Shown: positions 37,994 through 47,334, counted from the first letter of the stretch. The stretch: 64,000 nucleotides of DNA from Clostridium beijerinckii (GCF_036699995.1 NZ_CP144906.1:4475001-4539000); one strand, 5' to 3'. Numbers and translations are program-made. Notes: generated from the letters alone by a model not told the origin.

Positions 37994-38495
37994 TTAATTT
38001 CACCTTCTTTTACTAAGACATTGTATACTTTGTTTATCAGATGGCTATCACCTAAAGCATTTATTCATTTTAATTAAAAAATAACAGTTGCAAGCTTCTT
38101 GAGATCTTGCCTTTTAAGGCATAAGTACAATTAAATTCTAGATAAAGCTTAATCACATCTGAATCAAAGTTTTACTTTATAACAAACTTACTAACATTAT
38201 AACGTAAAGAAATATTTATTTAAAGGTACTACTTTACAGTACTATTCAAATCCATAATATTCGAAGAACAAAATCGCAGGCGACTGTGGAGCCGGAGATT
38301 TTTTCACGCATCTGCCTTTTCGAACGCATGTGAGAAAAATCTGCACATCAGAAATAGCAGCTCTGCTGCATATAAGAACATTTTATGCAGGCGAATATAT
38401 TTTCTTTTTTATTCTCTTTTAAAAGCCAGCCTTCTAAATCAGCCTTTCTTATAAGTTATCCACAGATTATCCAACAATATAATTTCCTAGAGAAT
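37994..38495. other. Gene-free interval with one strong hairpin
   Basis: The region upstream of the nucleotidyltransferase gene. AGATTTTTTCACGCAT pairs with ATGTGAGAAAAATCT around 38307-38352, followed by the small palindrome AGCAGCTCTGCTGC. The motif CAAAATCGCAGNCGACT occurs here (~38270) and at ~1522. No gene is seen. Confidence 0.5.
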
Positions 38496-38531
38496 AAAAA
38501 AAGATTCTTAAATATAATATCTAAGAATCTT
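38494..38531 (-). terminator. Terminator of the 180-aa gene
   Basis: AAGATTCTTA / TAAGAATCTT is followed on the minus strand by seven T. The stop codon of the gene lies inside the stem. Confidence 0.85.
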
Positions 38532-39063
38532 CTGTTCTATTCACAAATGGCGGACAATCTTTATCCATTTTCTTTATCTGATGTATGTAAATCTTCAAAC
38601 GCCTGCTTAATGACTCTAATATCTGATTAAGTTCGTGATTCATTTCATAAACAAGCTCCAATGATTCCCTTAGTTCTTTTCTCTCACCAAAAGTATTACT
38701 TTGTATTACCTGTGCAACTCCTGCTATATTTAAAGATGATATAGAGATAAAGTATAATGCATCAAGTAAAGGACGTACCTCTCTAGTAAAATAAGTTAAA
38801 CTTATCTGCTCGACTCTAATTGAAGCAACATTAGTTTGAGCTGCACTTATTTGTGCTATTGCTGTACTCATATTTGATAATTGCGTTAATACTTGATTCT
38901 GCATATCTCTTAGTTCATTATTTAAATCCGATGATACATTTTCATTACCAGCGGCATCAGTCGCATTAGCACCTGTACTTCCCTGATTCAATGCCCTCTG
39001 AGCAGTTCTTAGGGATCTTGCGCTTCTAGGATCTAATTGATTTAATGGTCCACTTGTTTCCAT
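38521..39063 (-). CDS. Uncharacterised 180-aa helical protein
   Basis: I do not recognise a family. The first ~50 residues are polar and Ala/Asn-rich (DPRSARSLRTAQRALNQGS, then NATDAAGNENVSS). The rest is predicted helical and probably coiled coil (LNNELRDMQNQVLTQLSNMSTAIAQIS; ERKELRESLELVYEMNHELNQIL). A mildly hydrophobic stretch, ISISSLNIAGVAQVI, lies near residue 115. There is no signal peptide. GGAGA precedes the ATG and a terminator follows, so it is a real, monocistronic gene. It lies between hflX and the nucleotidyltransferase gene, in the same direction. Confidence 0.7.
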   Translation of the reverse strand: METSGPLNQLDPRSARSLRTAQRALNQGSTGANATDAAGNENVSSDLNNELRDMQNQVLTQLSNMSTAIAQISAAQTNVASIRVEQISLTYFTREVRPLLDALYFISISSLNIAGVAQVIQSNTFGERKELRESLELVYEMNHELNQILESLSRRLKIYIHQIKKMDKDCPPFVNRTEDS

Positions 39064-39144
39064 AAACTATAGTCTCCTATAACAATTCTTATTTAAGTAT
39101 ATTACGGAAGAACTATATTTATTATTATATTTAATCAGTTAACC

Positions 39145-40935
39145 TTATATCTTAGCGTATTCCTGAGTTTTGTTAAAAACTTCATCATCTACTTCTGCTA
39201 CCATATATGTTCCATTATCTTTATATTCTTCTTCAAGTATTCTAGCATTTCTATGTAAGAAAGATTGAATATCGCCTTTCTCATAAGGTATTAAATACTC
39301 TACTTTTCTATAATTATATGGCAATTTTTCCTCAATTAAACTTAGCAATTTATCTAAATTTATTTTTTCTTTAGCCGAAATTTCTATTACATCAAAATTT
39401 CCTACTGCAAATTCTTTAATTCGCGCTTTTTGTTCTTCAGTAGCTTTATCTATTTTATTTAAAACTAATATTGTTTCTTTATCTATAGCCCCAAGCTCAC
39501 TTAAAACTTCATTTACAGCATTATATTGATCTATTGCACTATCTGAAGATACATCTATTACATGGCATAGAAGATCTGAAAATATAACTTCTTCTAAAGT
39601 TGATTTAAATGCTTCCACCAAATCATGTGGTAATTTCCTTACAAAACCAACTGTGTCTGTAAGAGTTATTACTCCTTTTTTACTTAGAGTTACAGCTCTT
39701 GTTGTAGTATCTAATGTTGCAAAAAGCATATTTGCTTCAAATACTTTTTCCTTAGTTTTATTTTCATTTTTTGCTGCCAAATCACAAAGTGTATTTCTTA
39801 AAGTTGATTTTCCTGCATTAGTATATCCAACTAAAGATACTTTAGGAATATTTTCTTTTCTTCTCTTTTCTCTTTGTACTTCTCTAGTTCTTTTTATTTT
39901 CTTAAGCTCATCTTTTAAATCATATATTGTTTCCATTATATGTCTTCTATCTGTTTCAAGCTTCTTTTCTCCAGGTCCTCTAGTTCCTATACCACCACCT
40001 GTTCTAGATAATATAGTTCCGAGTCCCTGTAATCTACCTAATCTATATTTCAACTGAGCTAGCTCTACTTGAATTTTTGATTCTTTAGTTTTAGCCCTTG
40101 TTGCAAATATTTCTAATATTAATGTTGTTCTATCTATTACTTTGGCTCCTAATGCAGCTTCTAAATTTCTAACTTGAGATCCTGAAAGCTCATCATCAAA
40201 TATTATTACATTAGCTCTTTCTACCTGCCTCATAGAAGCAATTTCCAACACTTTACCTCGTCCAATAAAGTATGCTGCATCAATTTTACTTCTGCTTTGG
40301 AATACAGTTTTTAAAACAGGTATGTTGCAGGCTTCTGTAAGCTCTGCTAATTCCTCTAGACTTTCTTTTGTATCAGAACCAACTAATATTGCTTTTTCTT
40401 CTGTTTCCTCTATGACATCATTGTTCTTAATTAAATTTTCTATAAATCTTATCCTATCTAAAATATTTATAGACATAATTTCATTTAAAGAAAGATTACT
40501 TTTTTCTTCTGTTTCTAATTTATTGTTATATAAACTAAGCATTCCCAAAGAAAAATCTATTATATTACCATCTGTTATAGCCACTGATATAATTGCATCT
40601 AGCTTTAATTTTAATAGAGCTGTTAAATCTAGCGCTGAAAGATTACAATAACCATTTGGATGAGTATGTATAACTCTAACACCTGATAATCTCTTTTCAT
40701 CTATATCTATTATTGGAACCTCAACAGATGTAGAATCTCCAATTGCAACAGATGTGACATTACCTTTTCTATTTATAGCTACACTGATTTCTCTTTCAAT
40801 AAAACTAGAAACTCTAGAAATAATATTTAAAATTTCTTCATTACATATTTCATCCTTTAAATTTCTTATAGAATAAATATTCTCTAACTCTTCTATTAAA
40901 GATTTTCTAATTCCTTCAATATTTCCATATATCAT
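39145..40935 (-). CDS. hflX: GTPase HflX with N-terminal JAMM-like extension
   Basis: 596 aa; classical HflX is ~430. The C-terminal two thirds are HflX: the N-domain (LVGSDTKESLEELAELTEAC, RKVLEIASMRQVERANVIIFDDELSGSQVRNLE), a glycine-rich linker (SRTGGGIGTRGPGEKKLE) and the G domain with GYTNAGKSTL, DTVGFVRKLP and NKID. HflX splits or rescues 70S ribosomes during stress. The extra ~180 N-terminal residues contain VRVIHTHPNGYCNLSALDLTAL, which matches the H-x-H-P...S-x2-D core of JAMM/RadC-type metallo-domains. The start has GAGGTG upstream. The leader is structured (see 40967-41081). Confidence 0.93.
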   Translation of the reverse strand: MIYGNIEGIRKSLIEELENIYSIRNLKDEICNEEILNIISRVSSFIEREISVAINRKGNVTSVAIGDSTSVEVPIIDIDEKRLSGVRVIHTHPNGYCNLSALDLTALLKLKLDAIISVAITDGNIIDFSLGMLSLYNNKLETEEKSNLSLNEIMSINILDRIRFIENLIKNNDVIEETEEKAILVGSDTKESLEELAELTEACNIPVLKTVFQSRSKIDAAYFIGRGKVLEIASMRQVERANVIIFDDELSGSQVRNLEAALGAKVIDRTTLILEIFATRAKTKESKIQVELAQLKYRLGRLQGLGTILSRTGGGIGTRGPGEKKLETDRRHIMETIYDLKDELKKIKRTREVQREKRRKENIPKVSLVGYTNAGKSTLRNTLCDLAAKNENKTKEKVFEANMLFATLDTTTRAVTLSKKGVITLTDTVGFVRKLPHDLVEAFKSTLEEVIFSDLLCHVIDVSSDSAIDQYNAVNEVLSELGAIDKETILVLNKIDKATEEQKARIKEFAVGNFDVIEISAKEKINLDKLLSLIEEKLPYNYRKVEYLIPYEKGDIQSFLHRNARILEEEYKDNGTYMVAEVDDEVFNKTQEYAKI

Positions 40936-40966
40936 ATAAACACCTCACATTAGCCAAGGGATATTT

Positions 40967-41012
40967 AAGAAAATAACAAACCAGTATGTTTATCTATCTC
41001 GTGTCATACTGG
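40967..41012 (-). terminator. Leader hairpin/attenuator upstream of hflX
   Basis: CCAGTATG (40981-40988) and CATACTGG (41005-41012) form a perfect 8-bp stem, followed on the minus strand by TTTGTTATTTTC. It lies 32 bp before the hflX start, inside the probable leader, and a further stem AGGTTTA/TAAACCT (41019-41053) precedes it. Confidence 0.5.
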
Positions 41013-41045
41013 ATCGTTAGGTTTACCTTGATAGTTCTTTATAAG

Positions 41046-41081
41046 TTAAACCTTCCTACTTTCCTGACGCAAAATATACAT
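41046..41081 (-). CDS. Possible leader peptide upstream of hflX
   Basis: ATG to TAA encodes 11 residues, MYILRQESRKV. Its 3' end overlaps the first stem of the hflX leader, as in ribosome-controlled attenuators. There is no good ribosome binding site, which weakens the call. Confidence 0.25.
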   Translation of the reverse strand: MYILRQESRKV

Positions 41082-41318
41082 ATTAGAAAAGAGCCTGTAT
41101 GTTGCACATAAGAACTTTTCATTACATCTTTAACTCGCTATTTTCCTCATATCCCTATCTTGACAACTTTCATATAATTTTATACTATTAATTCATTAAT
41201 TATAACTTTAATAATCTACACTTGACAATATACATTTTATAAATTTAGAGTAAATTATCACATAACTTGAAAAATATGCACAATTTATAAATACCTATGA
41301 ATGTTTTATCTGTAATCA

Positions 41319-41427
41319 TATATATATTGCAGAAATAATTCTTCATCATAATTCTAAGAATATTGCAAGAATTTTAGCCGTAATTGTGAATTGTGAAATG
41401 TGCATTGTGAATTGCAACATATATATT
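41319..41427. repeat. MITE-like repeat (family 2), complete
   Basis: A ~109-bp unit with inverted ends CATATATATATTGCA and TTGCAACATATATA. The interior has AATAATTCTTCATCATAATTCT and GAATTGTGAAATGTGCATTG blocks shared with the copies at 53798 and 1. Opposite orientation to the copies at 2815 and 12092. Confidence 0.7.
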
Positions 41428-41595
41428 ATGTATTCTAAAAAATTAAATTCATCAAAAATAAATTTAAACTATCAGTTATTGTAAACCAAATAGAATGAAT
41501 TATATTATTTTAGAACTTATATGCTAATAATAAGCTGTGTATTTTTAAGGAAATGTGTACATTTGAAAAATAAATATAAAAGGAGTTTTTTAAAC

Positions 41596-42117
41596 ATGGA
41601 AGATAAGAAACGTAACATTCTTTTTTCTGAAGAACAAATTAATACAAGAATAAAGGAATTAGGAAAAACTATTGCTGAAGATTATAAAGGTAAAAAACTT
41701 TACATTTTATCTTTACTTCGTGGAAGTTTTATCTATGCTGCTGATTTAGCTAGAGCTATAGATTTAGATGCTAAAATAGGATTTATGACTACATCAAGCT
41801 ACGGACATAGCGAAACATCTTCTGGGTCTGTTAAAGTAGTTAATGATATCTCTGATAATATTGAAGGATGGGACGTTCTTATAGTTGATGATATAGTTGA
41901 TACTGGAATTACAATGGATTTCGTTTATAATTACATAAAAGGTTTGAACCCAGCTTCTGTAAAGACTTGTGTTCTTCTTGATAAACCTTCTCGTAGAAAA
42001 GTACATATACAACCTGATTACTGCTGTTTTGAAATTGACGATGTATTTGTAGTTGGATACGGATTAAACTACGGGGATTATTATAGAAATGTTCCTTACG
42101 TATTTAATTGGGAATAA
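41596..42117 (+). CDS. hpt: Hypoxanthine phosphoribosyltransferase
   Basis: 173 aa from ATG 41596, with AGGAG 10 nt upstream; the upstream in-frame ATG at 41521 has none. A purine-salvage enzyme that converts hypoxanthine or guanine plus PRPP to IMP or GMP. It shows the LLRGSFIYAADL substrate segment, the PRPP-binding VLIVDDIVDTGITM (about residue 100) and the C-terminal VVGYGLNYGDYYRNVPYV. Terminator immediately downstream. Confidence 0.95.
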   Translation: MEDKKRNILFSEEQINTRIKELGKTIAEDYKGKKLYILSLLRGSFIYAADLARAIDLDAKIGFMTTSSYGHSETSSGSVKVVNDISDNIEGWDVLIVDDIVDTGITMDFVYNYIKGLNPASVKTCVLLDKPSRRKVHIQPDYCCFEIDDVFVVGYGLNYGDYYRNVPYVFNWE

Positions 42118-42146
42118 AAAAAAGAACCTCACGGTTCTTTTTTTAT
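42117..42146 (+). terminator. Terminator of hpt
   Basis: AAAAAAGAACC-TCAC-GGTTCTTTTTTTA directly after the stop codon. It is followed by about four tandem CACAATTCA units (42149-42181) and a second T-tailed hairpin, AAATCCCTTCGGGATTTTTTT (42182-42208). Confidence 0.9.
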
Positions 42147-42148
42147 TC

Positions 42149-42208
42149 CAATTCACAATTCACAATTCACAATTCACAATTAAAAAAATCCCTTCGGGAT
42201 TTTTTTAA
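42149..42208. repeat. Tandem 9-bp repeats and a hairpin
   Basis: CAATTCACAATTCACAATTC recurs as ~4 nine-base units, then a strong TCCC/GGGA hairpin with poly-T. The 9-mer also occurs at the ends of the family 2 repeats. Confidence 0.6.
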
Positions 42209-42320
42209 TTTTCCGTTCTTAAATTTCCTACAGAACTTTGTTCCTTAATTGCAAATTGTTTAAATCTTTTTACCTTGTCAATAATTATGATATCAAAAAA
42301 AAATTAGGATGGTGATTTAA

Positions 42321-42665
42321 ATAGACGCTAATATCATTGCCACTAAGTCTTTTGATTTTGCTCTTGATATAATAGATTTATACAAATTTTTAATCCGTGA
42401 TAAACAAGAGTATATTTTATCTAAACAATTATTGAGATCTGGAACAAGCATTGGAGCTAATGTAAAGGAGGGTATTCGTGGTTTTAGTAAGTCTGATTTT
42501 AGATTTAAAATGAATATAGCTTTAAAAGAAGCAAATGAAACCGAGTATTGGATAGAATTACTTATTAAATCAAGTACCATTGAGCAGATTATTGGAAACC
42601 CTATATTATTAAAATGTAGAGAATTATGTAAAATTCTAAATAGCATAGTTAAGAATTCGATTTAA
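42321..42665 (+). pseudogene. Four-helix bundle (S23) protein gene with ATA in place of its start
   Basis: From 42321 the frame reads IDANIIATKSFDFALDIIDLYKFL, then LLRSGTSIGANVKEGIRGFSKSDF and ALKEANETEYWIELL, the full pattern of the ~115-aa four-helix bundle proteins first found in 23S rRNA intervening sequences. GGTGATTTAA sits at normal spacing, but the first codon is ATA, with TAA just before it. The next usable start is TTG 42432, which would lose the first third. It is either inactivated by an ATG-to-ATA change or uses a rare AUA start. The protein's function is unknown. Confidence 0.75.
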
Positions 42666-42666
42666 A

Positions 42667-42702
42667 AAGAAATAAGATAAGGCGAAGCCTTGTCTTATTT
42701 CT
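42667..42702. terminator. Bidirectional terminator
   Basis: AAGAAATAAGATAAGGC-GAA-GCCTTGTCTTATTTCTT is a ~16-bp stem directly after the four-helix gene and 39 bp past the yunB stop, so it can serve both strands. Confidence 0.8.
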
Positions 42703-42740
42703 TCTTACATTGTGAATTGTTCATTATAAATTGTGAATTG

Positions 42741-43397
42741 CTAATTATTTTGTTCATTTGTAGGAAATCCAAGAGTTGTATTTGGTATTTTTCCAACTAT
42801 GATTGTGTCTGAAACCGGAACTTGTGTGCTCACCTCAGCATCTTGATTCCTTAGTGGAAGTCTAAGCCTGATTTTAGCTGTAACATTTAAGTATATCTTA
42901 TGCCTAGTTTGATTAATTCCAGCACTTTCAAATTTAGATTCATAACTTGTACTTATATTTCCTATAGGCTCTATCTCAACACTTATCTTAGGGCCAACAT
43001 TATAAAAGGCACTTTTATCACTCATCCAGCCTAAAGGAACTTTTATTGCATTGTTCTTCATATCACTTAATTCTTTATTACATTCTGTAGACAATTCAGC
43101 TGCTATATAATTCAATTTTCCAGTATCCGCTTGAATTAAAATTATATTGCCTTGGTTGTCTTTTTCAATTTTTACCATCTCATCATACTTAAAATCTTTT
43201 GATAAAATATCTACACTTTTTTTATTTATTATATCTAATGTTTGGGACTTTGCCATTATTGTCGCTATTTCTGTCACAGAGGGCATGACCCTTTGATCAA
43301 AAAACATTACAGTTATGTTTAAAATGACAATAATAACTATAATAAGTACTATAAATGATATGTATTTATGCGTTTTTCGTCTTGTATAATATTGCAT
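42741..43397 (-). CDS. yunB: Sporulation protein YunB
   Basis: 218 aa from ATG 43397, with AAAGGTG upstream; a GTG at 43406 falls within that site. One N-terminal membrane helix (about 14-33), then an extracytoplasmic domain with INKKSVDILSKDFKYDEMVKIEKDNQGNI, VPLGWMSDKSAFYNVGPKI and TSYESKFESAGINQTRHKIYL, family hallmarks. In Bacillus subtilis yunB is transcribed in the mother cell under sigma-E and is needed for normal spores. Divergent from the PBP gene. Confidence 0.92.
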   Translation of the reverse strand: MQYYTRRKTHKYISFIVLIIVIIVILNITVMFFDQRVMPSVTEIATIMAKSQTLDIINKKSVDILSKDFKYDEMVKIEKDNQGNIILIQADTGKLNYIAAELSTECNKELSDMKNNAIKVPLGWMSDKSAFYNVGPKISVEIEPIGNISTSYESKFESAGINQTRHKIYLNVTAKIRLRLPLRNQDAEVSTQVPVSDTIIVGKIPNTTLGFPTNEQNN

Positions 43398-43414
43398 TGT
43401 CAACACCTTTATTA

Positions 43415-43443
43415 TTGAGTTATTTATTTAATCATACTATAAT
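43415..43443 (+). promoter_or_regulatory. Predicted sigma-A promoter of the PBP gene
   Basis: -35 TTGAGT (43415-43420), a 17-bp spacer and -10 TATAAT (43438-43443), about 60 bp before the PBP start. Confidence 0.65.
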
Positions 43444-43503
43444 TATGCTATAATGATATAGAATATTATTAAATTATATACCTTGTAATTTTAGGAGGAT
43501 AAA

Positions 43504-45978
43504 ATGGCAATTAATGATAACGTGAAAAAACCAAACAATGCCCCACGAAAAAAAAAGCCATCTAAAAAGAAGAAAAAGAAATCAAAAAAAATTTTTAAGG
43601 GCATATGTTTTGGTTTTATATTTTGTTTTCTTGCAATGTTAGTAGTATGTGCAGGTTATGCTTTTGCTATTATAAAAACTACGCCTCCTCTAAATGTCGA
43701 TGCTGTATTAACTTTAAACCAACCTTCCAGTATATATGATAGTGCTGGGGACTTTATGGATAATATGCAGACTGATGAGGAGCGTTACGTTATAGATTCA
43801 AGCAAAATACCATCTAACTTAAAAAATGCTTTTGTATCCATCGAGGATGAAAGATTCTACCAACATAATGGAATAGACATTCAGAGAATTGTAGGTGCAG
43901 CTTTTTTAGATGCAAAGAGATTTGTTACTGGACAAAAAGGACTACATGGAGCATCTACACTAACTCAACAATTACTTAAAAACACAATTTTAACTAATGA
44001 TGTTTCTCTTGAAAGAAAGATAAAGGAAGCTTATTTAGCTATTAATTTAGAAAAGGCATTAACAAAGGATCAAATTTTAACAGCTTATTTGAACACGATC
44101 CCCCTAGGTGGTCATGTGTATGGAGTGGAGGCTGCATCTTTATTATATTTTGGTAAAAGCACACCCGATTTATCTTTGATTGAATGTGCATATCTAGCCG
44201 GAATTACTCAAGCTCCAAGTTCATATAGTGCTTATAACAATCAAAAGGATCCAAGTCCTTATATTAATAGAACACTTACTGTTTTAAGTCAGATGCATAA
44301 GCTTCAATATATTGATGACGCTCAATATGATAAGGCCGCTAACGATGTTAAAAATGGTGGTCTAGTATTTAAATCAATTAAAAAGGATTATAGATTAAAT
44401 TATGAATGGTTTGTATATCCTGCTGTGTCTCAGGTAAAAGAAGACCTAAAGGAAAAATATAAATATTCAGATGAAGAAGTATCTAAATTAATGGTTAATG
44501 GTGGTCTTAAAATCTATACAACCATGGATAAAGATCTTCAAGATTTTACCCAATCTACTTTAGATAATTATAAAAACTTAGGAATTAATAACAAGGAAAG
44601 CTACGATAAAGATGGTGTTCCTTTATTACAAGCGTCCGCAACAATAATGGATTACAGAAATGGTCATGTTCTTGCAATGGTTGGGGGACGTGGTAAACAA
44701 GGTCCGCAATCAATAAATAGAGCTTATAATGATTTGCGTCCTATCGGATCATCTACAAAACCATTAACGGTATATGGTCCTGGTATAGATCAAAAAATTA
44801 TAACTGCTGCAACACCTATAAATGATGCACCAATACCTCCTGAAATCGGAAAGAAGTATTCTCCAGCAAAAGATGGTCCTTATAATCCTCTAAATTCCCC
44901 TAATGAATATTCAGGACTTATGACCTCAAGAGATGCTCTTACGCATTCAAAGAATACTGGTGCAGTTTTAACAGAAGATAAGATCGGTATGAAAACTGGT
45001 ATTGAATACGGTGAAAAGCTTGGCCTAAAGTATAACGCTGCTTCTAAGTCATCAATGGCAGCTGTTGCTTTAGGACAATTCAATAACTCTCCAAGTGATA
45101 GGGACGGTGGTAATACATCTATTTTAGCTGCTGCATATGGCAGCTTTGGTAATAACGGTATATATACAGAGCCTATGCTATATACAAAAGTAGTTGATTC
45201 TACAGGTAAAGTTTTACTTGATAATACTTCGCCAAAACAAGCAAAAGTTTTTTCACCACAAGCTGCATATATTCTATATGATATGTTAAAAGGACCAGTA
45301 AATGAATACAATGCTACTGGTGCAAAGTGGGGCAATATGCCTGTTTCTGGTAAAACTGGTACTACTTCTAATTCCACAGATTTATGGTTTGCAGGACTTT
45401 CACCTTACTTATCAGCTTCTGTTTGGATTGGATATGATAATCCTAAAGAACTCCATGGTAGTTCAAGTGGGTGCGCTGTTGTTTGGGGAAAATTAATGGC
45501 TAAAGCTCATGCAAAGTTAGAGGTAAAAGATATAGAAGAGCCTAGCGGAATAGTAAAAGCTAGTGTTTGTAAGGATTCTGGTGAACTTTCAACCCTTTTC
45601 TGTAATTTTGACCTTAGAGGAAGCAGGGTTTATGAAGAATTATTCATCGATGGAACACAACCAACTTCAAATTGCACAATACACTCTGGCACTAATCGAT
45701 ATAATTTTAATAACGGATCTTCGGCTAATTTAAACCCTGCAGATAATAATTCAAATTCGGGTAATGCCCCAGCAGATTCCGAGACTCCTCCTGCAACTAA
45801 TAATGACGCACTAGCTCCACCTGTCGTTGGTAGTACGGAACCTTCACAGAAAACTGAAAATAATAATGAGAATAATAATTCAAATTCTAATAATGCTAGC
45901 ACTGGTGGTAACAAGAATACTACACATAATTCTTACGGACCTGGTAGTAACAATCAGCATCCACCAACAAATAATTAA
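43504..45978 (+). CDS. Class A penicillin-binding protein (PBP1A type)
   Basis: 824 aa. A very basic cytoplasmic tail (KKKPSKKKKKKSKK) and one membrane helix (about 35-57) precede a GT51 glycosyltransferase domain with EDERFYQHNGID, GASTLTQQLLKN and KDQILTAYLNTIPLG. The transpeptidase domain has the SxxK serine in GSSTKPL (about residue 418), the SxN motif SKN and the KTG motif SGKTGTTS. It polymerises and cross-links peptidoglycan. The C-terminus ends in ~110 low-complexity residues rich in Asn, Ser and Pro that should extend into the wall. GGAGG precedes the ATG. Confidence 0.95.
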   Translation: MAINDNVKKPNNAPRKKKPSKKKKKKSKKIFKGICFGFIFCFLAMLVVCAGYAFAIIKTTPPLNVDAVLTLNQPSSIYDSAGDFMDNMQTDEERYVIDSSKIPSNLKNAFVSIEDERFYQHNGIDIQRIVGAAFLDAKRFVTGQKGLHGASTLTQQLLKNTILTNDVSLERKIKEAYLAINLEKALTKDQILTAYLNTIPLGGHVYGVEAASLLYFGKSTPDLSLIECAYLAGITQAPSSYSAYNNQKDPSPYINRTLTVLSQMHKLQYIDDAQYDKAANDVKNGGLVFKSIKKDYRLNYEWFVYPAVSQVKEDLKEKYKYSDEEVSKLMVNGGLKIYTTMDKDLQDFTQSTLDNYKNLGINNKESYDKDGVPLLQASATIMDYRNGHVLAMVGGRGKQGPQSINRAYNDLRPIGSSTKPLTVYGPGIDQKIITAATPINDAPIPPEIGKKYSPAKDGPYNPLNSPNEYSGLMTSRDALTHSKNTGAVLTEDKIGMKTGIEYGEKLGLKYNAASKSSMAAVALGQFNNSPSDRDGGNTSILAAAYGSFGNNGIYTEPMLYTKVVDSTGKVLLDNTSPKQAKVFSPQAAYILYDMLKGPVNEYNATGAKWGNMPVSGKTGTTSNSTDLWFAGLSPYLSASVWIGYDNPKELHGSSSGCAVVWGKLMAKAHAKLEVKDIEEPSGIVKASVCKDSGELSTLFCNFDLRGSRVYEELFIDGTQPTSNCTIHSGTNRYNFNNGSSANLNPADNNSNSGNAPADSETPPATNNDALAPPVVGSTEPSQKTENNNENNNSNSNNASTGGNKNTTHNSYGPGSNNQHPPTNN

Positions 45979-46029
45979 ATAGCTCAAGTATATTATGAAT
46001 TTGCTAAATTTTAAATTTCTATAAAATGA

Positions 46030-46075
46030 AAAAAGATAGAGGATAATCAAATATCAGATTATCCTCTATCTTTTT
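46030..46075. terminator. Bidirectional terminator between the convergent PBP and PepSY genes
   Basis: AAAAAGATAGAGGATAATC pairs perfectly with GATTATCCTCTATCTTTTT around an 8-base loop. T-runs flank on both strands. Confidence 0.92.
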
Positions 46076-46934
46076 ATTTATTTGTAATAACTTCTTTTTC
46101 AGCGCCATCTTTTAATATATTTAAAACATTACCGCTCTCAGCGCTAATAAAAAACTTCCAACTAATATTTGCCTCCTTATCATTTTTACCATCTATAGTT
46201 ACAATGTAACAGACTTCATATATTGGATTTTTTTCTTTTTCCATTCTATTATCTGCATAAACTAAATCAGTTTCATCTTTAACTACAGTTTCTTTATTGT
46301 ATTTTTCAAAAGAGTCAACGGATATTTTTTTTGCTTCTCCACTAGAAATATTTATTACAGGATCTTTACATTCCCTTTGCATTGTAGAGTTGGAATACCC
46401 ATCTAGAAATCCACTTTCTTTATCAATATTTAATTTTATTTCATCGAAATAAAACGGATATCCATTCTTTTGCTTTGTATATATGAATGAGTAATATGGC
46501 AGCTTTTTAGCATCCTCATTGCTATTAATTGTCTTTAAGACCACTTCTCCATCATATATGTTCTTTAAGTACCCTTCTGCTAAAGTTCTAGCATCTTGTA
46601 AATTAATTTTTGTTGCATTTGCTGGAATTTCTTTTTTTGCAAAACCTATTACATTATTATCTTTATCTAAATCTATACCAAAACCTTGAGTTACTATACT
46701 TCTATGAACTAATTCATTCTGACTATTTAGCGTCCTTCTTCTTTCATATTTTATAGATTCTAAATTTTGTTCAGTATTTATTGCATTAATTGAATATAAC
46801 CTAGCCATAAAATCCTTAGATGCCCTAATATCTTTTGCACCTGGACCAATCAGATTATACAGTATTATGACTATTATTATGATGAGACAAACTAAAATTA
46901 TTCCCCCTATAATACTCGCTTTCCTTAACTTCAT
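46074..46934 (-). CDS. Membrane-anchored PepSY-domain protein
   Basis: 286 aa. One N-terminal membrane helix (about 9-29), the rest outside. The domain resembles the PepSY/YpeB C-terminal half: INLQDARTLAEGYLKNIYDG, YSFIYTKQKNGYPFYFDEIKLNIDKESGFLDGY and the closing ISWKFFISAESGNVLNI. YpeB stabilises the spore cortex hydrolase SleB; this protein is shorter and no sleB is adjacent, so its role is open. GGGAGG before the ATG. Confidence 0.75.
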   Translation of the reverse strand: MKLRKASIIGGIILVCLIIIIVIILYNLIGPGAKDIRASKDFMARLYSINAINTEQNLESIKYERRRTLNSQNELVHRSIVTQGFGIDLDKDNNVIGFAKKEIPANATKINLQDARTLAEGYLKNIYDGEVVLKTINSNEDAKKLPYYSFIYTKQKNGYPFYFDEIKLNIDKESGFLDGYSNSTMQRECKDPVINISSGEAKKISVDSFEKYNKETVVKDETDLVYADNRMEKEKNPIYEVCYIVTIDGKNDKEANISWKFFISAESGNVLNILKDGAEKEVITNK

Positions 46935-47131
46935 TAATTACCTCCCTTGCAGACTTAACATTGCTATTCTATTTTATTATACCATATTTTTATACTAGTC
47001 ACATTCAAAAAAATAACAATTCCATCTGTTCCAACAGCCAATCCAAATTTAATTCATCAGAGCCTTATTTAGACTATTAGACACTACAAACTGAATAATT
47101 TTATAAAGAATGACTATATAATTTAGAACTC

Positions 47132-47230
47132 ATATATGTTGCAATTCAAAATGCACATTTCACAATTACAACTAAAATTCTTATAGTATTTTCGGAATTA
47201 TTATGAAGGATTATTTTCGTAATATATATT
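47132..47230. repeat. MITE-like repeat (family 2)
   Basis: ATATATGTTGCAATTCAAAA at one end and TTTTCGTAATATATATT at the other, with the shared ATTATGAAGGATTATT interior. It abuts palindrome copy C. Confidence 0.6.
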
Positions 47231-47334
47231 AGAACTTTGTACTTTCAATTTCCATGGTGTTCAACTTCAAAACTAGATTTATTAGATGAATATATTTGTA
47301 AAATTTCTAATACTTTAAGCTCGTATCTTAACTA

